NCBI RefSeq assembly: GCF_009901955.1
Contig: NZ_WUTS01000001.1
Location: 1,523,666 to 1,587,665, forward strand
Origin: Halomonas icarae
GTDB taxonomy: Bacteria; Pseudomonadota; Gammaproteobacteria; Pseudomonadales; Halomonadaceae
Length of the DNA stretch: 64,000 bases
Direction of reading: 5' to 3'
Position numbers and translations under genes: made by a program. The notes under the pieces were generated by a model that worked only from the letters and a program-made list of their open reading frames with translations, was not told where the DNA came from and ran no database searches. This document shows, one piece after another, positions 38,363-47,485 of this stretch. Every line of letters begins with the position of its first letter. Position 1 is the first letter of the stretch.

Positions 38363-40576
38363 ATGAGTCACCGCGAGTCCACCGTGAGCGATTTCTCACC
38401 CACTACCGAGGCCCTGCACGACACCGCAGCGCTGTTCGCCCTGCTCGACCGCTGGGTGGAGCGCGGCTGGTTACGCGCCCTGGACCGCGCCTTCGCCGCC
38501 TTCCTGGCTCGGGAGGTGGCCGGCCCCCCCGCCTCGCTGCTGCTGGCCGCGGCACTCGCCAGCCACCAGCTCGGCCGCGGCCATGTCTGCCTGGACCTGG
38601 CCCAGACCCTGGCCGAGCCCGACCTGGCCCTCTCGCTGCCACCGGAGGGCGACAGCCTGGAGGACCCACCGCCTCGACCCAGCCAGCTGCTCACCGAGCT
38701 CAGCCTCGCCGACTGGCTGACGGCACTCACTCACCCGGCGATCATCGGCGACGGCCCCGGCAACACCCCGCTGGTGCTCGAGGGCACCCGGCTCTATCTA
38801 CGCCGCTACTGGCATCATGAGCGCTCGATCCAGCAGCATATCGCCGCCCGGCTGGAGGGCGACGCCGGAGGGGCCACCGATCATGCTCCCCATGCGACAG
38901 AGACCAATACACGCTCCCAGGCGCTTGCCGCCCTCTTCCCCACCAGCGATACCCTGGACTGGCAGAAGGCCGCTTGCGCCCTGGCCATCCGCTCGCCCTT
39001 CGCGGTGATCACCGGCGGGCCCGGCACCGGCAAGACCACCACCGTGGTCAAGCTGCTGACCCTGCTGCAGGCCCTGGCCCTGAGCGAAGGCCAGCGCCCG
39101 CTGCGTATTCGCCTGGCCGCCCCCACCGGCAAGGCCGCCGCGCGACTCAACGAGTCCATCGCCGGGCAGGTCAGCTCCCTGAGACTGGAAGGCCTGGCCA
39201 CCCTGTGGGAGCCCGATTTATCGGCGACTCATCAGTCCTCCCAGGACAACATCGAGCGACTTCGCCAAGCGGTTCCCACCGAAGTCACCACCCTCCATCG
39301 CCTGCTGGGCTCACGTCCCGATACCCGCCACTTCCGCCACTACGCGCGCAACCCCTTGCCACTGGATGTGCTGGTGGTGGACGAGGCCTCCATGGTCGAT
39401 GTGGAGATGATGGCCGCGCTGCTCGATGCCCTGCCGCCCCGCGCCCGCCTGGTGCTGTTGGGTGACAAGGACCAGCTCGCCTCGGTCGAGGCCGGCTCGG
39501 TGCTGGGCGACCTGTGCGCCCGGGCCGAGGGTGGCCACTACACGCCGACCACCGCCGACTGGCTCGGCGAGGCCACCGGCCAGGTGCTGCCCACGGAGAT
39601 GCTCGACCCCGCTGGGGCGCCACTGGACCAGGCCATCACCATGCTGCGGGTCAGTCACCGCTTCGATGCCGAGAGCGGCATCGGCCAGCTCGCCGGTGCG
39701 GTCAACCGCAACGTCCCGGGCAGGCAGAAGCCCGCCGACATTCGCCGCGTGCTCGAGCACGGCTACGCCGACCTCTCGCATCTCAGGCTCTACACCGACC
39801 ACGACCGCCGACTGGAGCGGCTGGTGGTCTCGGGTCACGCCGAAGGCTTCCCCGGCGCCGGCGAGGGTCGCCGGCTGCGCGGCCAGCCACTGCCGCCACC
39901 GGTGGGGTATCGCCACTATCTGGAGACGATAAGAGACGCCGCGCCAACGGCAGGGGCAGACGTCGAGGCACTGGATGACTGGGCCCGCGCGGTGCTGGCC
40001 GCCCACGGCCAGTTTCAGCTGCTCTGTGCCCTGCGCCGCGGCCCCTGGGGCGTGGAGGGACTCAACGAGCGCATCCGCACCGCCCTGGAGAAGGAGGGGT
40101 TGATCGACACCGGCGACGGACGACGGCTCTGGTACCCCGGACGGCCGGTGCTGGTGACCCGCAACGACTACGGCCTGGGACTGATGAACGGCGATATCGG
40201 CATCACCCTGGCGCTGCCGCGGCCGCAAGCTCCATCCGAGGGGCCCGGACGCGACGCCCCAACACTGCGCGTCGCCTTCCCGGCCGGGGACGGCAGCGAC
40301 CGGATCAAGTGGGTGCTGCCCAGCCGCCTGCAGGCGGTGGAAACGGTCTACGCCATGACGGTGCACAAGTCCCAGGGCTCGGAATTTACCCACACCGCCC
40401 TGCTCCTCCCCGACGCCCCCAATCCGATCCTGACCCGGGAGCTGGTCTACACCGGCATCACCCGCGCCAGGCACTGGCTCAGCCTGGTCGAAACCGGCCG
40501 CGGCCAGTTACTGGACGCGGTGGAGAGGCGGGTGATGCGGGTGAGCGGGCTGGGAGCGCCGGGGAAGACTCAGTAG
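38363..40576 (+). CDS. recD: exodeoxyribonuclease V subunit alpha
   Basis: A 737-residue 5'-3' helicase subunit of RecBCD. Walker A GGPGTGKTTTVVKLL is near residue 217, motif II VVDEASMVDVEMM near 337, and the late UvrD-like motif TVHKSQGSEFTH near 666, then VYTGITRAR. It is about 130 residues longer than the E. coli protein, with extra segments between motifs. It is the third gene of the recCBD operon. Its TAG stop begins an 11-base inverted repeat shared with the convergent gene's stop. Confidence 0.95.
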   Translation: MSHRESTVSDFSPTTEALHDTAALFALLDRWVERGWLRALDRAFAAFLAREVAGPPASLLLAAALASHQLGRGHVCLDLAQTLAEPDLALSLPPEGDSLEDPPPRPSQLLTELSLADWLTALTHPAIIGDGPGNTPLVLEGTRLYLRRYWHHERSIQQHIAARLEGDAGGATDHAPHATETNTRSQALAALFPTSDTLDWQKAACALAIRSPFAVITGGPGTGKTTTVVKLLTLLQALALSEGQRPLRIRLAAPTGKAAARLNESIAGQVSSLRLEGLATLWEPDLSATHQSSQDNIERLRQAVPTEVTTLHRLLGSRPDTRHFRHYARNPLPLDVLVVDEASMVDVEMMAALLDALPPRARLVLLGDKDQLASVEAGSVLGDLCARAEGGHYTPTTADWLGEATGQVLPTEMLDPAGAPLDQAITMLRVSHRFDAESGIGQLAGAVNRNVPGRQKPADIRRVLEHGYADLSHLRLYTDHDRRLERLVVSGHAEGFPGAGEGRRLRGQPLPPPVGYRHYLETIRDAAPTAGADVEALDDWARAVLAAHGQFQLLCALRRGPWGVEGLNERIRTALEKEGLIDTGDGRRLWYPGRPVLVTRNDYGLGLMNGDIGITLALPRPQAPSEGPGRDAPTLRVAFPAGDGSDRIKWVLPSRLQAVETVYAMTVHKSQGSEFTHTALLLPDAPNPILTRELVYTGITRARHWLSLVETGRGQLLDAVERRVMRVSGLGAPGKTQ

Positions 40577-40630
40577 GTATCAGTGTGCTGCCCACATACG
40601 CCCATCACACGACATGCCGACTGATACCTA
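40574..40630. terminator. symmetric inverted repeat holding both stop codons
   Basis: TAGGTATCAGT at 40574-40584 and its exact complement at 40620-40630, with 35 bases between. The first TAG is the recD stop and, on the other strand, the last is the stop of the LOV-GGDEF-EAL gene. A possible bidirectional terminator, without T-tracts. Confidence 0.55.
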
Positions 40631-43195
40631 GGGAGCGGGCAGCAGACCAGGGAGGCTCCTGAGTTCACTCCAGGGCATGGGCCTGGCGAAGAGGTAGCCC
40701 TGCAGCATGTCGCTCTTCCAACCTATCAGGGTCTCCTGCTGTTCGCGCTCCTCGACCCCTTCGGCGACCACCAGCAGGCCCATGTGATGAGCCATGGTAA
40801 TGATGCCCTGGACCAGCGCGGCACTATTGGCAGAGGTGAGGATATCCCTGATGAAAGAACGGTCGAGCTTGATCTTGTGAATCGGCAGGTCGCGCAGGTA
40901 GCCAAGGCTGGAGAAGCCCGTGCCGAAGTCGTCGATGGCGATCGCGATGCTCATCCCGCGTAGGGCATTGATTCTCTCGACGGCCCGCTCGGCGTCATCC
41001 ATCAGAATGCTTTCGGTCATCTCCAGCTCGAGGAGCTCGGGCGGAAGCCCCGTCTCCTCGAGAATGGCCTGCACCTCACTGAGGAAGCCATCGCGATGGA
41101 ACTGCAGCGCCGAGATGTTGATCGCCACCGGGAAGACTCGCTCACCCTTGGCACGCATGTCGGCTAGGTGCTCGCAGGCCTGTCGCAGTACCCAGCGACC
41201 CAGGGGGATGATCTGCCCGGTCTGCTCGGCGATGGGAATAAAGATCCCGGGAGAGATCATGCCATGTTCCGGATGATGCCAGCGGACCAGGGCCTCGAGG
41301 CTACGGATGCGGCCCGTAACGGCATCGACGATGGGCTGGTAATAGAGTTCGAGCTGGTTCTCATGCAGTGCGGTGTAGAGATCATGGCGCAACAGTATAT
41401 GCTCGCTGGTTGTTTGCTTTCGCTGCTGCCTGAACCACTGCCAGGTATTGCGTCCCTGGCGCTTTGCTATCTCCACGGTCCGATCGGCATTGCGTAACAG
41501 ATCGTGGGACTGCCGGGTCTCTTCACCGCTACAGGCCACCCCAATGCTGGCACTGATATGCAGAACCAGACCGTCCACCTCAAATGAGTGCCCGAAGGCG
41601 GCAAGGACGCACTCGGCCCTTTCAGCGACATCCTCATGAGTTGCCAGGTTGGGCAGCAAGATGGCGAACTCGTCGCTGGTAAGACGAGACAGGGTGTCGT
41701 GGGGGCCGAGCAACTGTCGAAGACGATCGGCGATGGCCACCAGCAGGCGGTTTCCGATCTCATACCCCAGGCCTTCGTTGATGGGCTTGAAACCGTCCAG
41801 ATCGATATACATCACTGCCAGCAGGCACTGCTGTTGTTGGCACCACCGATAGTCCTGCTCGAGACGCTCACCCAGAAGCGTTCGATTGGGCAGGCCAGTG
41901 AGTTGGTCGTGGGTGGCCTGGTAGGCAATCTGCTTTTCCTGACTACGCTCCAGAGTGACATCCTCCTGGGTGCCGATGAAGTGGGTGCAGTGACCGGATT
42001 CATCGATGACTGGGCTGATCGACACCCGGTTCCAGAAGGTCGTGCCATCCTTGCGATAGTTGAGCAGTGTCACTTGCGCCCTGGTCTGCGTCTGCAGGGC
42101 CTTACGCAATATCGCGATGGCATCGGGATCTGTCTGCTCTCCCTGTAGGAAACGACAGTTACGGCCGAGCACCTCGTCCTGCTTGTAGCCCGTCAGCCGG
42201 CAAAAGGCCTCATTGGCATAGACGATCGGCAAGTCGCCCCGGGTGGCATCCGCCATCAGCACGCCATCAGGACTGGCCTCGATGCCGCGCTGCAGCAGAT
42301 GCAGCATCGCCTGCTGATGCTTTTGCTCGGTGATATCGCGGCAGATACCATAGACACCGATGATCTCGCCCTCGACGACAACCGGAAAGTTGGTGACCTC
42401 AATGTAGCGATGGCGGCCATCGGCATGAATAGCCTGAGTTTCATAATGGCGCGATGCGCCACTCCTGACGGCATCGAAGGCGGCCTGGGTCAGGTCGCGA
42501 TAGCCGGGAGAGACGAAGTCATTGAAGTGGCGCCCCAAGAGCTCCTTCATCGAGTAACCGGTGATGTTCTCCAGGGCGGCGTTGCCCTGCAGGAAGTGGC
42601 CCTCGAGATCGAACTCATAGACGCCGTCAGGATGATTCACGAATAGAGCTTGGTACCGATCAGCCAGTAAACGGCGCTGACGGCTGTTGCGTTCCTTGAT
42701 GATCGCCAGGGCGATCAGGACGGCGGCCTGTTGCAGTCGTCGCTGGCTGATGCCGCTGGGCGCGATGGGGTCACGATAGTAGATGCCGAAGGTTCCCAGC
42801 AGCTCGCCATCAGGGGAAAGGACCGGGCTCGACCAGCAGGCACGCAGCCCCTCGGCAAGCGCTGCGTCACGGAACCTATCCCAGCGTGGATCCGTCAGAA
42901 TATCTTCCGTGATGACCTGCCGCCGTCGATAGGCCGCCTCGCCGAAGGACGCCACCCCCTCTCCGATCGGGACATTCTGGAGTCGTTCGAAATAGGGCCG
43001 CGAGAAGCGTGAACTGGAGAGCAGGCTGAGGGTGCAACGGGCTGGATCGAAGCGCATGAAGGCCACGATAGCACCGGGTAGTTGAACACCGACCCAGTGG
43101 GCGATGGCGTCCAGCGTTGTTTCGAGCGATGCCTGCTGGGCGATCAGTTCGTGAATAGCCTGCTGGGCTTCCAGCAGAGCGAGGTCGTCGGTCAC
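40628..43195 (-). CDS. GAF-PAS-LOV-GGDEF-EAL blue-light c-di-GMP protein
   Basis: An 855-residue cytoplasmic signalling protein with a GAF domain (about 10-170), a PAS domain (180-295), a LOV domain (305-415), GGDEF (425-590) and EAL (600-850). The LOV domain has GRNCRFLQG with the photoactive cysteine C347 and NYRKDGTTFWN, both hallmarks of flavin-binding blue-light receptors. GGDEF is degenerate (LTSDEF at 505-510), so cyclase activity is unlikely. EAL keeps EALVRW at 634-639, NISALQF, DDFGTGFSS and KLDRSF, so phosphodiesterase activity is expected. The start is a GTG with GGGGA 8 bases upstream. Confidence 0.88.
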   Translation of the reverse strand: MTDDLALLEAQQAIHELIAQQASLETTLDAIAHWVGVQLPGAIVAFMRFDPARCTLSLLSSSRFSRPYFERLQNVPIGEGVASFGEAAYRRRQVITEDILTDPRWDRFRDAALAEGLRACWSSPVLSPDGELLGTFGIYYRDPIAPSGISQRRLQQAAVLIALAIIKERNSRQRRLLADRYQALFVNHPDGVYEFDLEGHFLQGNAALENITGYSMKELLGRHFNDFVSPGYRDLTQAAFDAVRSGASRHYETQAIHADGRHRYIEVTNFPVVVEGEIIGVYGICRDITEQKHQQAMLHLLQRGIEASPDGVLMADATRGDLPIVYANEAFCRLTGYKQDEVLGRNCRFLQGEQTDPDAIAILRKALQTQTRAQVTLLNYRKDGTTFWNRVSISPVIDESGHCTHFIGTQEDVTLERSQEKQIAYQATHDQLTGLPNRTLLGERLEQDYRWCQQQQCLLAVMYIDLDGFKPINEGLGYEIGNRLLVAIADRLRQLLGPHDTLSRLTSDEFAILLPNLATHEDVAERAECVLAAFGHSFEVDGLVLHISASIGVACSGEETRQSHDLLRNADRTVEIAKRQGRNTWQWFRQQRKQTTSEHILLRHDLYTALHENQLELYYQPIVDAVTGRIRSLEALVRWHHPEHGMISPGIFIPIAEQTGQIIPLGRWVLRQACEHLADMRAKGERVFPVAINISALQFHRDGFLSEVQAILEETGLPPELLELEMTESILMDDAERAVERINALRGMSIAIAIDDFGTGFSSLGYLRDLPIHKIKLDRSFIRDILTSANSAALVQGIITMAHHMGLLVVAEGVEEREQQETLIGWKSDMLQGYLFARPMPWSELRSLPGLLPAP

Positions 43196-43559
43196 GTACA
43201 GGTCCCCATAACATATACCTCCTGGCGTCGTAGGGCGGCCGATACTTACCGTAAATAATGCCCAGCTTATTCAGTTTATACAAGTCAAATATCTAATAAC
43301 TCAACGTAGATAATCATTGGATTTCCTGCCGCCAACGCCATCAACAAATGGTCCTTAAACCCACCTTCGAAAAGTAATCATCATCAGCAGTTAATGCCAT
43401 ACCATTTCGTAGGAAATATGCCACTACCGAAGTATCCTTGGCTGACAAGCCAATACCCCATGTTGCCATATCTTCAACAACCAAAGAGAGGTCGCCGCTT
43501 TTCTATGGCAGCTTATCGCTCGATAAATGCCTAATGGCGATAAGCGTCTCGACAGAGCC
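43196..43559. other. intergenic stretch upstream of the LOV gene
   Basis: AT-richer than its surroundings and without a convincing intact gene. It should hold the promoter of the LOV-GGDEF-EAL gene. A strong AGGAGG 8 bases before an out-of-frame ATG lies just upstream of the GTG start. The right part may still contain eroded EAL coding sequence. Confidence 0.4.
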
Positions 43560-43876
43560 CTACATGAGCCTGGTGAAGAGGTTCGTTGGTGTATTGCTTC
43601 CCTCCCCTGATACCACTGCCAGGTATTGCGTCCCTTTCGTTCTGCGACTCCCACCAGCAATCTGCAGCAAATCATGAGCCTGCCGGGTAGCTTTATCGCT
43701 ACAATCGACTCCGATGCTCACACTGATGTGCAGCGCGCACTCCTCGATTTCAAAGAAGCTCTCGAAGGCGGCGAGGATGCGCTCGGTAGCGGCGGCTACT
43801 TCCATGCGACTCTCGAGGCTCTGCAACAGAAAGGCGAAGTCATCGTCAAGTGTAAGGGCCTCGGATCATCAGACAT
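43560..43876 (-). pseudogene. remnant of a GGDEF domain
   Basis: The minus-strand frame reads LTLDDDFAFLLQSLES, then ERILAAFESFFEI, then LHISVSIGVDCSDKATRQAHDLLQ. It aligns with the GGDEF domain of the gene just downstream (LTSDEFAILLPNLATH, VLAAFGHSFEV, LHISASIGVACSGEETRQSHDLL). A frameshift then moves the match GRNTWQW to another frame. No start or upstream cyclase half remains. It is best read as a decayed partial duplicate. Confidence 0.75.
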
Positions 43877-43890
43877 TCAAAAAACGGCTG

Positions 43891-45627
43891 TCAATTGCCG
43901 ATCCGACAAGCCGCGGAGCTGGTCGAGCTCTCTCCTGAAGGCGGCATGACCTGCATGGCCAGCGCTGTCCAATCATGTCGTTCGGACCACTCGCTGAGCC
44001 AGGCCGGCAAATCAGTGCTGGGCATGGGCTTGGCGATGCCATAGCCCTGAGCCTGGGCGCAACCGAGTGCCAACAGCCGCCTGGCATGCTCGATGGTCTC
44101 GACACCTTCTGCCAGCATCGGTCGCTTGAACCGGTTGGCCATGAAGATAACGCTCTCGACGATGGCCAGATCGCCAGGGTCATCAAGCATATCGCGCACA
44201 AAGCTCTGGTCGATCTTGATCAAGTCGACCGGCAACTGTCGCATATGGGTCAACGATGAGTAGCCGGTACCAAAATCGTCAATGGCGAAATCGATGCCTA
44301 ATTCTTGACAGCGACGCATTGTCTCCAGGGCCGCTGGCAAGTCGCTCAGGGCGGTACTTTCGAGTATTTCCAACTTCAGGCGCGTAACTGGCACCTCCGG
44401 ATGGCGTGACAGCATCAGCGTAAGGCGCTCCACGAAGTCTTCTGACAGCAGGTGGGAGGGGCTGATATTGACGTTGATCGGTAGGTTAACGCCTTCCTGC
44501 CCCCACGCCTCCAGCTGCTGCAATGCTGCCTCCAGCACCCATTCACCGAGCCGGTCATCGAGGCTGCTGCCTTCGATCAAAGGAAGAAAGGCCCCCGGTG
44601 GCAAAAGCCCCCTCTCGGGATGCTGCCACCGCACCAGCGCCTCCAGACCTATTACCCGACCATCGAGCATATCGACCTGGGGCTGATAGTGCAGGCAGAG
44701 TTCATTGTCGGTGATAGCACGCTGAAAGCGACGACGCTGTTCCTCCCTGGCCTGCAGTTCACGGTCGAACCGCGAGTCGAAGACATGGAAGATATTTCGG
44801 CCTTGCTGCTTGGCACGATGCATCGCCTGAGTGGCGTGACGCAACAAGACGTCGCCCTCCACATCATCCTGTGGATAGAGGGCAACCCCCAGGCTGACGG
44901 TCACCTTTAGCATGATCCCCTTGAGAAATAGCGGCGCCGCGATGCTGTTGAGCAGCCACGCCAACGTCTCCTCGTCAGCGCCCTGCTGAAGCAGCAGAGC
45001 AAACTCATCACCACCGATACGAGCCAGGATATCGTCACCCTGCACAAGATGGCTGATGCGATGGGCCAGCTGGGTAATCAGCTGGTCGCCTATCTCCTGG
45101 CCATGGGTGTCGTTGATGGTCTTGAAGTGGTCAACATCGAGAACACATAGCGCCAGCTGGGCGCCTCGCCGCCTGGCATGTTCGATGGACTCATTCATCA
45201 GCTGACCGAGCAGTTCTCGATTGGGCAGACCTGTCAGGGCATCAAAGTACACCTCCCGACCAGTCTTGCGGCCAGAAGCGGCCAATGCCATCAGATCGGA
45301 GATCACCATCATGTAATGGCTCAGCTTGCCATCGGCATCACGAACCCCTGACAGGGAGAGAAGCACCGGTGCACTCTGACCCAGATGGTTCCGAAACATG
45401 AACTCGGTCTTCACTTGATCACTGGTGCGCAGCATCTCCCGAAGATCCATGGCCATGCAGCTCTCGTCAACCAGCTTGTACAGGCAAAGCCCCTGTAGCT
45501 GCGCTGCCTCCAGGCGAGCCAACTCTGCGAAGGCGGTATTGGCGACCAGCACCTTGAGATCGGCATCGGCAACCACCATCGCCTCGCCCGCCTGCTGGAA
45601 GGCGGCATGTACCAGGGCGGCCGTCAT
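43891..45627 (-). CDS. PAS-GGDEF-EAL c-di-GMP protein
   Basis: A 578-residue protein with a PAS domain (about 5-115), GGDEF (about 130-285) and EAL (about 305-560). The cyclase motif RIGGDEFALLL is intact. The phosphodiesterase residues are present: EALVRW, NVNISPSHL, LEILEST, DDFGTGYSS, KIDQSFV, LAEGVET and QGYGIAKPMP. Both activities are therefore possible, with PAS selecting between them. Its start overlaps the stop of the upstream PAS-GGDEF gene as ATGA, so the two are coupled. Confidence 0.9.
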   Translation of the reverse strand: MTAALVHAAFQQAGEAMVVADADLKVLVANTAFAELARLEAAQLQGLCLYKLVDESCMAMDLREMLRTSDQVKTEFMFRNHLGQSAPVLLSLSGVRDADGKLSHYMMVISDLMALAASGRKTGREVYFDALTGLPNRELLGQLMNESIEHARRRGAQLALCVLDVDHFKTINDTHGQEIGDQLITQLAHRISHLVQGDDILARIGGDEFALLLQQGADEETLAWLLNSIAAPLFLKGIMLKVTVSLGVALYPQDDVEGDVLLRHATQAMHRAKQQGRNIFHVFDSRFDRELQAREEQRRRFQRAITDNELCLHYQPQVDMLDGRVIGLEALVRWQHPERGLLPPGAFLPLIEGSSLDDRLGEWVLEAALQQLEAWGQEGVNLPINVNISPSHLLSEDFVERLTLMLSRHPEVPVTRLKLEILESTALSDLPAALETMRRCQELGIDFAIDDFGTGYSSLTHMRQLPVDLIKIDQSFVRDMLDDPGDLAIVESVIFMANRFKRPMLAEGVETIEHARRLLALGCAQAQGYGIAKPMPSTDLPAWLSEWSERHDWTALAMQVMPPSGESSTSSAACRIGN

Positions 45628-46955
45628 TCGTCTTCCACCACGATGCAGTTGCGCCCCATCCGCTTGGCACGATAGAGGGCGTCATCGGCCCGCGCCAACA
45701 GCGAGTTCATGCCATCTCCAGGTCGATACTGGGCGATACCGGTGCTGATCGTCACTTCCAGGCCGTTGAGGCGTGCACCCGCGATCTGATATCGCAGGCG
45801 CTCGGCGAAACTGGCAGCCCCCTTGAGGCAGGTACCCTGCAGCAGGATGGTAAACTCTTCACCCCCCCAGCGGCACAGGATATCGGTGGTACGCAGCGTG
45901 CTGGCCACCCGTTCGGTAAGCCGCTTGAGGATGGCATCGCCGACATCATGGCCGTATCGATCGTTGACCTGCTTGAAGTGGTCGATATCGAAGAGCAGCA
46001 GAGTGAAGGGCATGCTGTCGCGTTCGGCTTGTTCCAGGGCCTGGCGCAGGGAGTCATCGAAGGCGCGGCGATTTAAGGCGCCAGTGAGGTGATCCCGTGT
46101 TGCCTGGCGCTCCAGCTCGTTTTCCATGCGCTTTCGCTCGGCGATATTATGGAAAACCGCGACGAAATGTCGAATCTCGCCCTCGTCGTCGTATACCGCG
46201 GTGATCGACTGCCACAACGGATAAACCTCACCGAACTTGTTGCGATTCCAGATCTCCCCCTGCCAATGGCCGGTGTCGAAAAGCGAGTCCCACAGCCGCC
46301 GATAGAATGCCGTGCCATGCCTACCCGACTTGAAGATCTTGGGTGTCTTGCCCAGCACTTCATCCTCGCGATACCCGGTGACATCGGTGAATGCCTGGTT
46401 GGCACGCTCGATCCGCATCTCGGCGTCGGTAATCATGGTCGCCTGACCGGTCTTGAAGACCGTTGCCAACAGTTCGAGTTCACGCTTCTGGCGACGGCGC
46501 TCGGTAACATCCTCCTTGACAGCGACATAGTTGACCACCTGGCCCTGATCATCGCGCACCGGAGTGATCACCTCGGCTTCCCAGTAACACTCCCCGTTCT
46601 TGCGCCGGTTGAGCATTTCACCGCGCCACACCTCACCGGCCTTCAGCGTTTCCCAGAGATCCCGGTAGACCGAGGGTGCCGTCTCTCCTGACTGAATCAC
46701 GGCTGGCGTCTTGCCCAGCAACTCCTCGCGGCTGTAGCCCGTCACATCGACAAAGCGTTGATTGACATACTCGATCTGCCCCTCGGTGTTCGTGATCGCG
46801 ATGGCGACCGGGCTTTGCTCGACCGCGGTAGAGAGTTGATTGAGGCGCTGGCGCAAGGCTGACATCGTGCTGCAGTGACAGGTAGCGCCTTCCGCCTCCG
46901 CATTACCGGCCGACTGAACCGGGTTCACTCCTGCACGGTTATTTTTGACAGTCAT
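45624..46955 (-). CDS. PAS-PAS-GGDEF diguanylate cyclase
   Basis: A 443-residue cyclase with two PAS domains (each with a PAC tail, VKEDVTERRRQ and FHNIAERKRME) and a C-terminal GGDEF domain. The active site is RWGGEEFTILL. RTTD five residues upstream forms the inhibitory I-site, so product feedback is expected. The start follows GGAGGT by 4-5 bases; an ATG four codons earlier lies within that ribosome-binding site. It forms an operon with the GGDEF-EAL gene. Confidence 0.9.
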   Translation of the reverse strand: MTVKNNRAGVNPVQSAGNAEAEGATCHCSTMSALRQRLNQLSTAVEQSPVAIAITNTEGQIEYVNQRFVDVTGYSREELLGKTPAVIQSGETAPSVYRDLWETLKAGEVWRGEMLNRRKNGECYWEAEVITPVRDDQGQVVNYVAVKEDVTERRRQKRELELLATVFKTGQATMITDAEMRIERANQAFTDVTGYREDEVLGKTPKIFKSGRHGTAFYRRLWDSLFDTGHWQGEIWNRNKFGEVYPLWQSITAVYDDEGEIRHFVAVFHNIAERKRMENELERQATRDHLTGALNRRAFDDSLRQALEQAERDSMPFTLLLFDIDHFKQVNDRYGHDVGDAILKRLTERVASTLRTTDILCRWGGEEFTILLQGTCLKGAASFAERLRYQIAGARLNGLEVTISTGIAQYRPGDGMNSLLARADDALYRAKRMGRNCIVVEDE

Positions 46956-47485
46956 ACCACCTCCCATGCCGGCCCAGCTGTCGGTTCAGCACACTGCACT
47001 CCTCTTATGATTGACGTCCAGAGCTACGGTTAATGTGCAGAACATTAGCCGGCTCAACAGAGTAGGCAACACGGTCAAAAAGCCATAATCCTATAACACC
47101 CTCTCGCCACCTTCTTGACCATCATCAAGATTTTTCGAATCTACCAGCACTTGATTGACGAGCCCTCTGCGCCCAGCCACTGAAGTCCGAGCTGAGCCCC
47201 CACCTGACTCGCCATGCCTGAAGGGCTCTCCCGATCAGCCACTCAACGACTACAGTCAAGCCGCCCGCACATTGCATGAAGGATATGCTGGCAGGCTGAC
47301 AAACAGGCCCACTTGCGGATGAGAGGGTTGATGTGAATCAGAGAATTGAAGGCCCTGTGTGACGTTGCCGGCCTCGCTGCCCCAACAAGGCTACGCGTCG
47401 GCGAATACCGCGTAGGCCGATTAAACGTCTGGCAACGCCCGGTTCCGATATCCTGACCCGGGATCCAGTCGCCTTCGGGTCCACC
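46956..47485. other. 530-base intergenic region between divergent c-di-GMP genes
   Basis: It contains the promoters of the minus-strand PAS-GGDEF operon and, to the right, of the membrane cyclase. No gene with normal coding bias is seen. A CTACGC/GCGTAG inverted repeat lies near 47390-47415. No site recognisable for a known regulator. Confidence 0.4.

Noticed and set aside
47390..47415. CTACGC/GCGTAG inverted repeat as an operator
   Set aside because: Only six bases per arm with a long asymmetric spacer; expected by chance in this composition.
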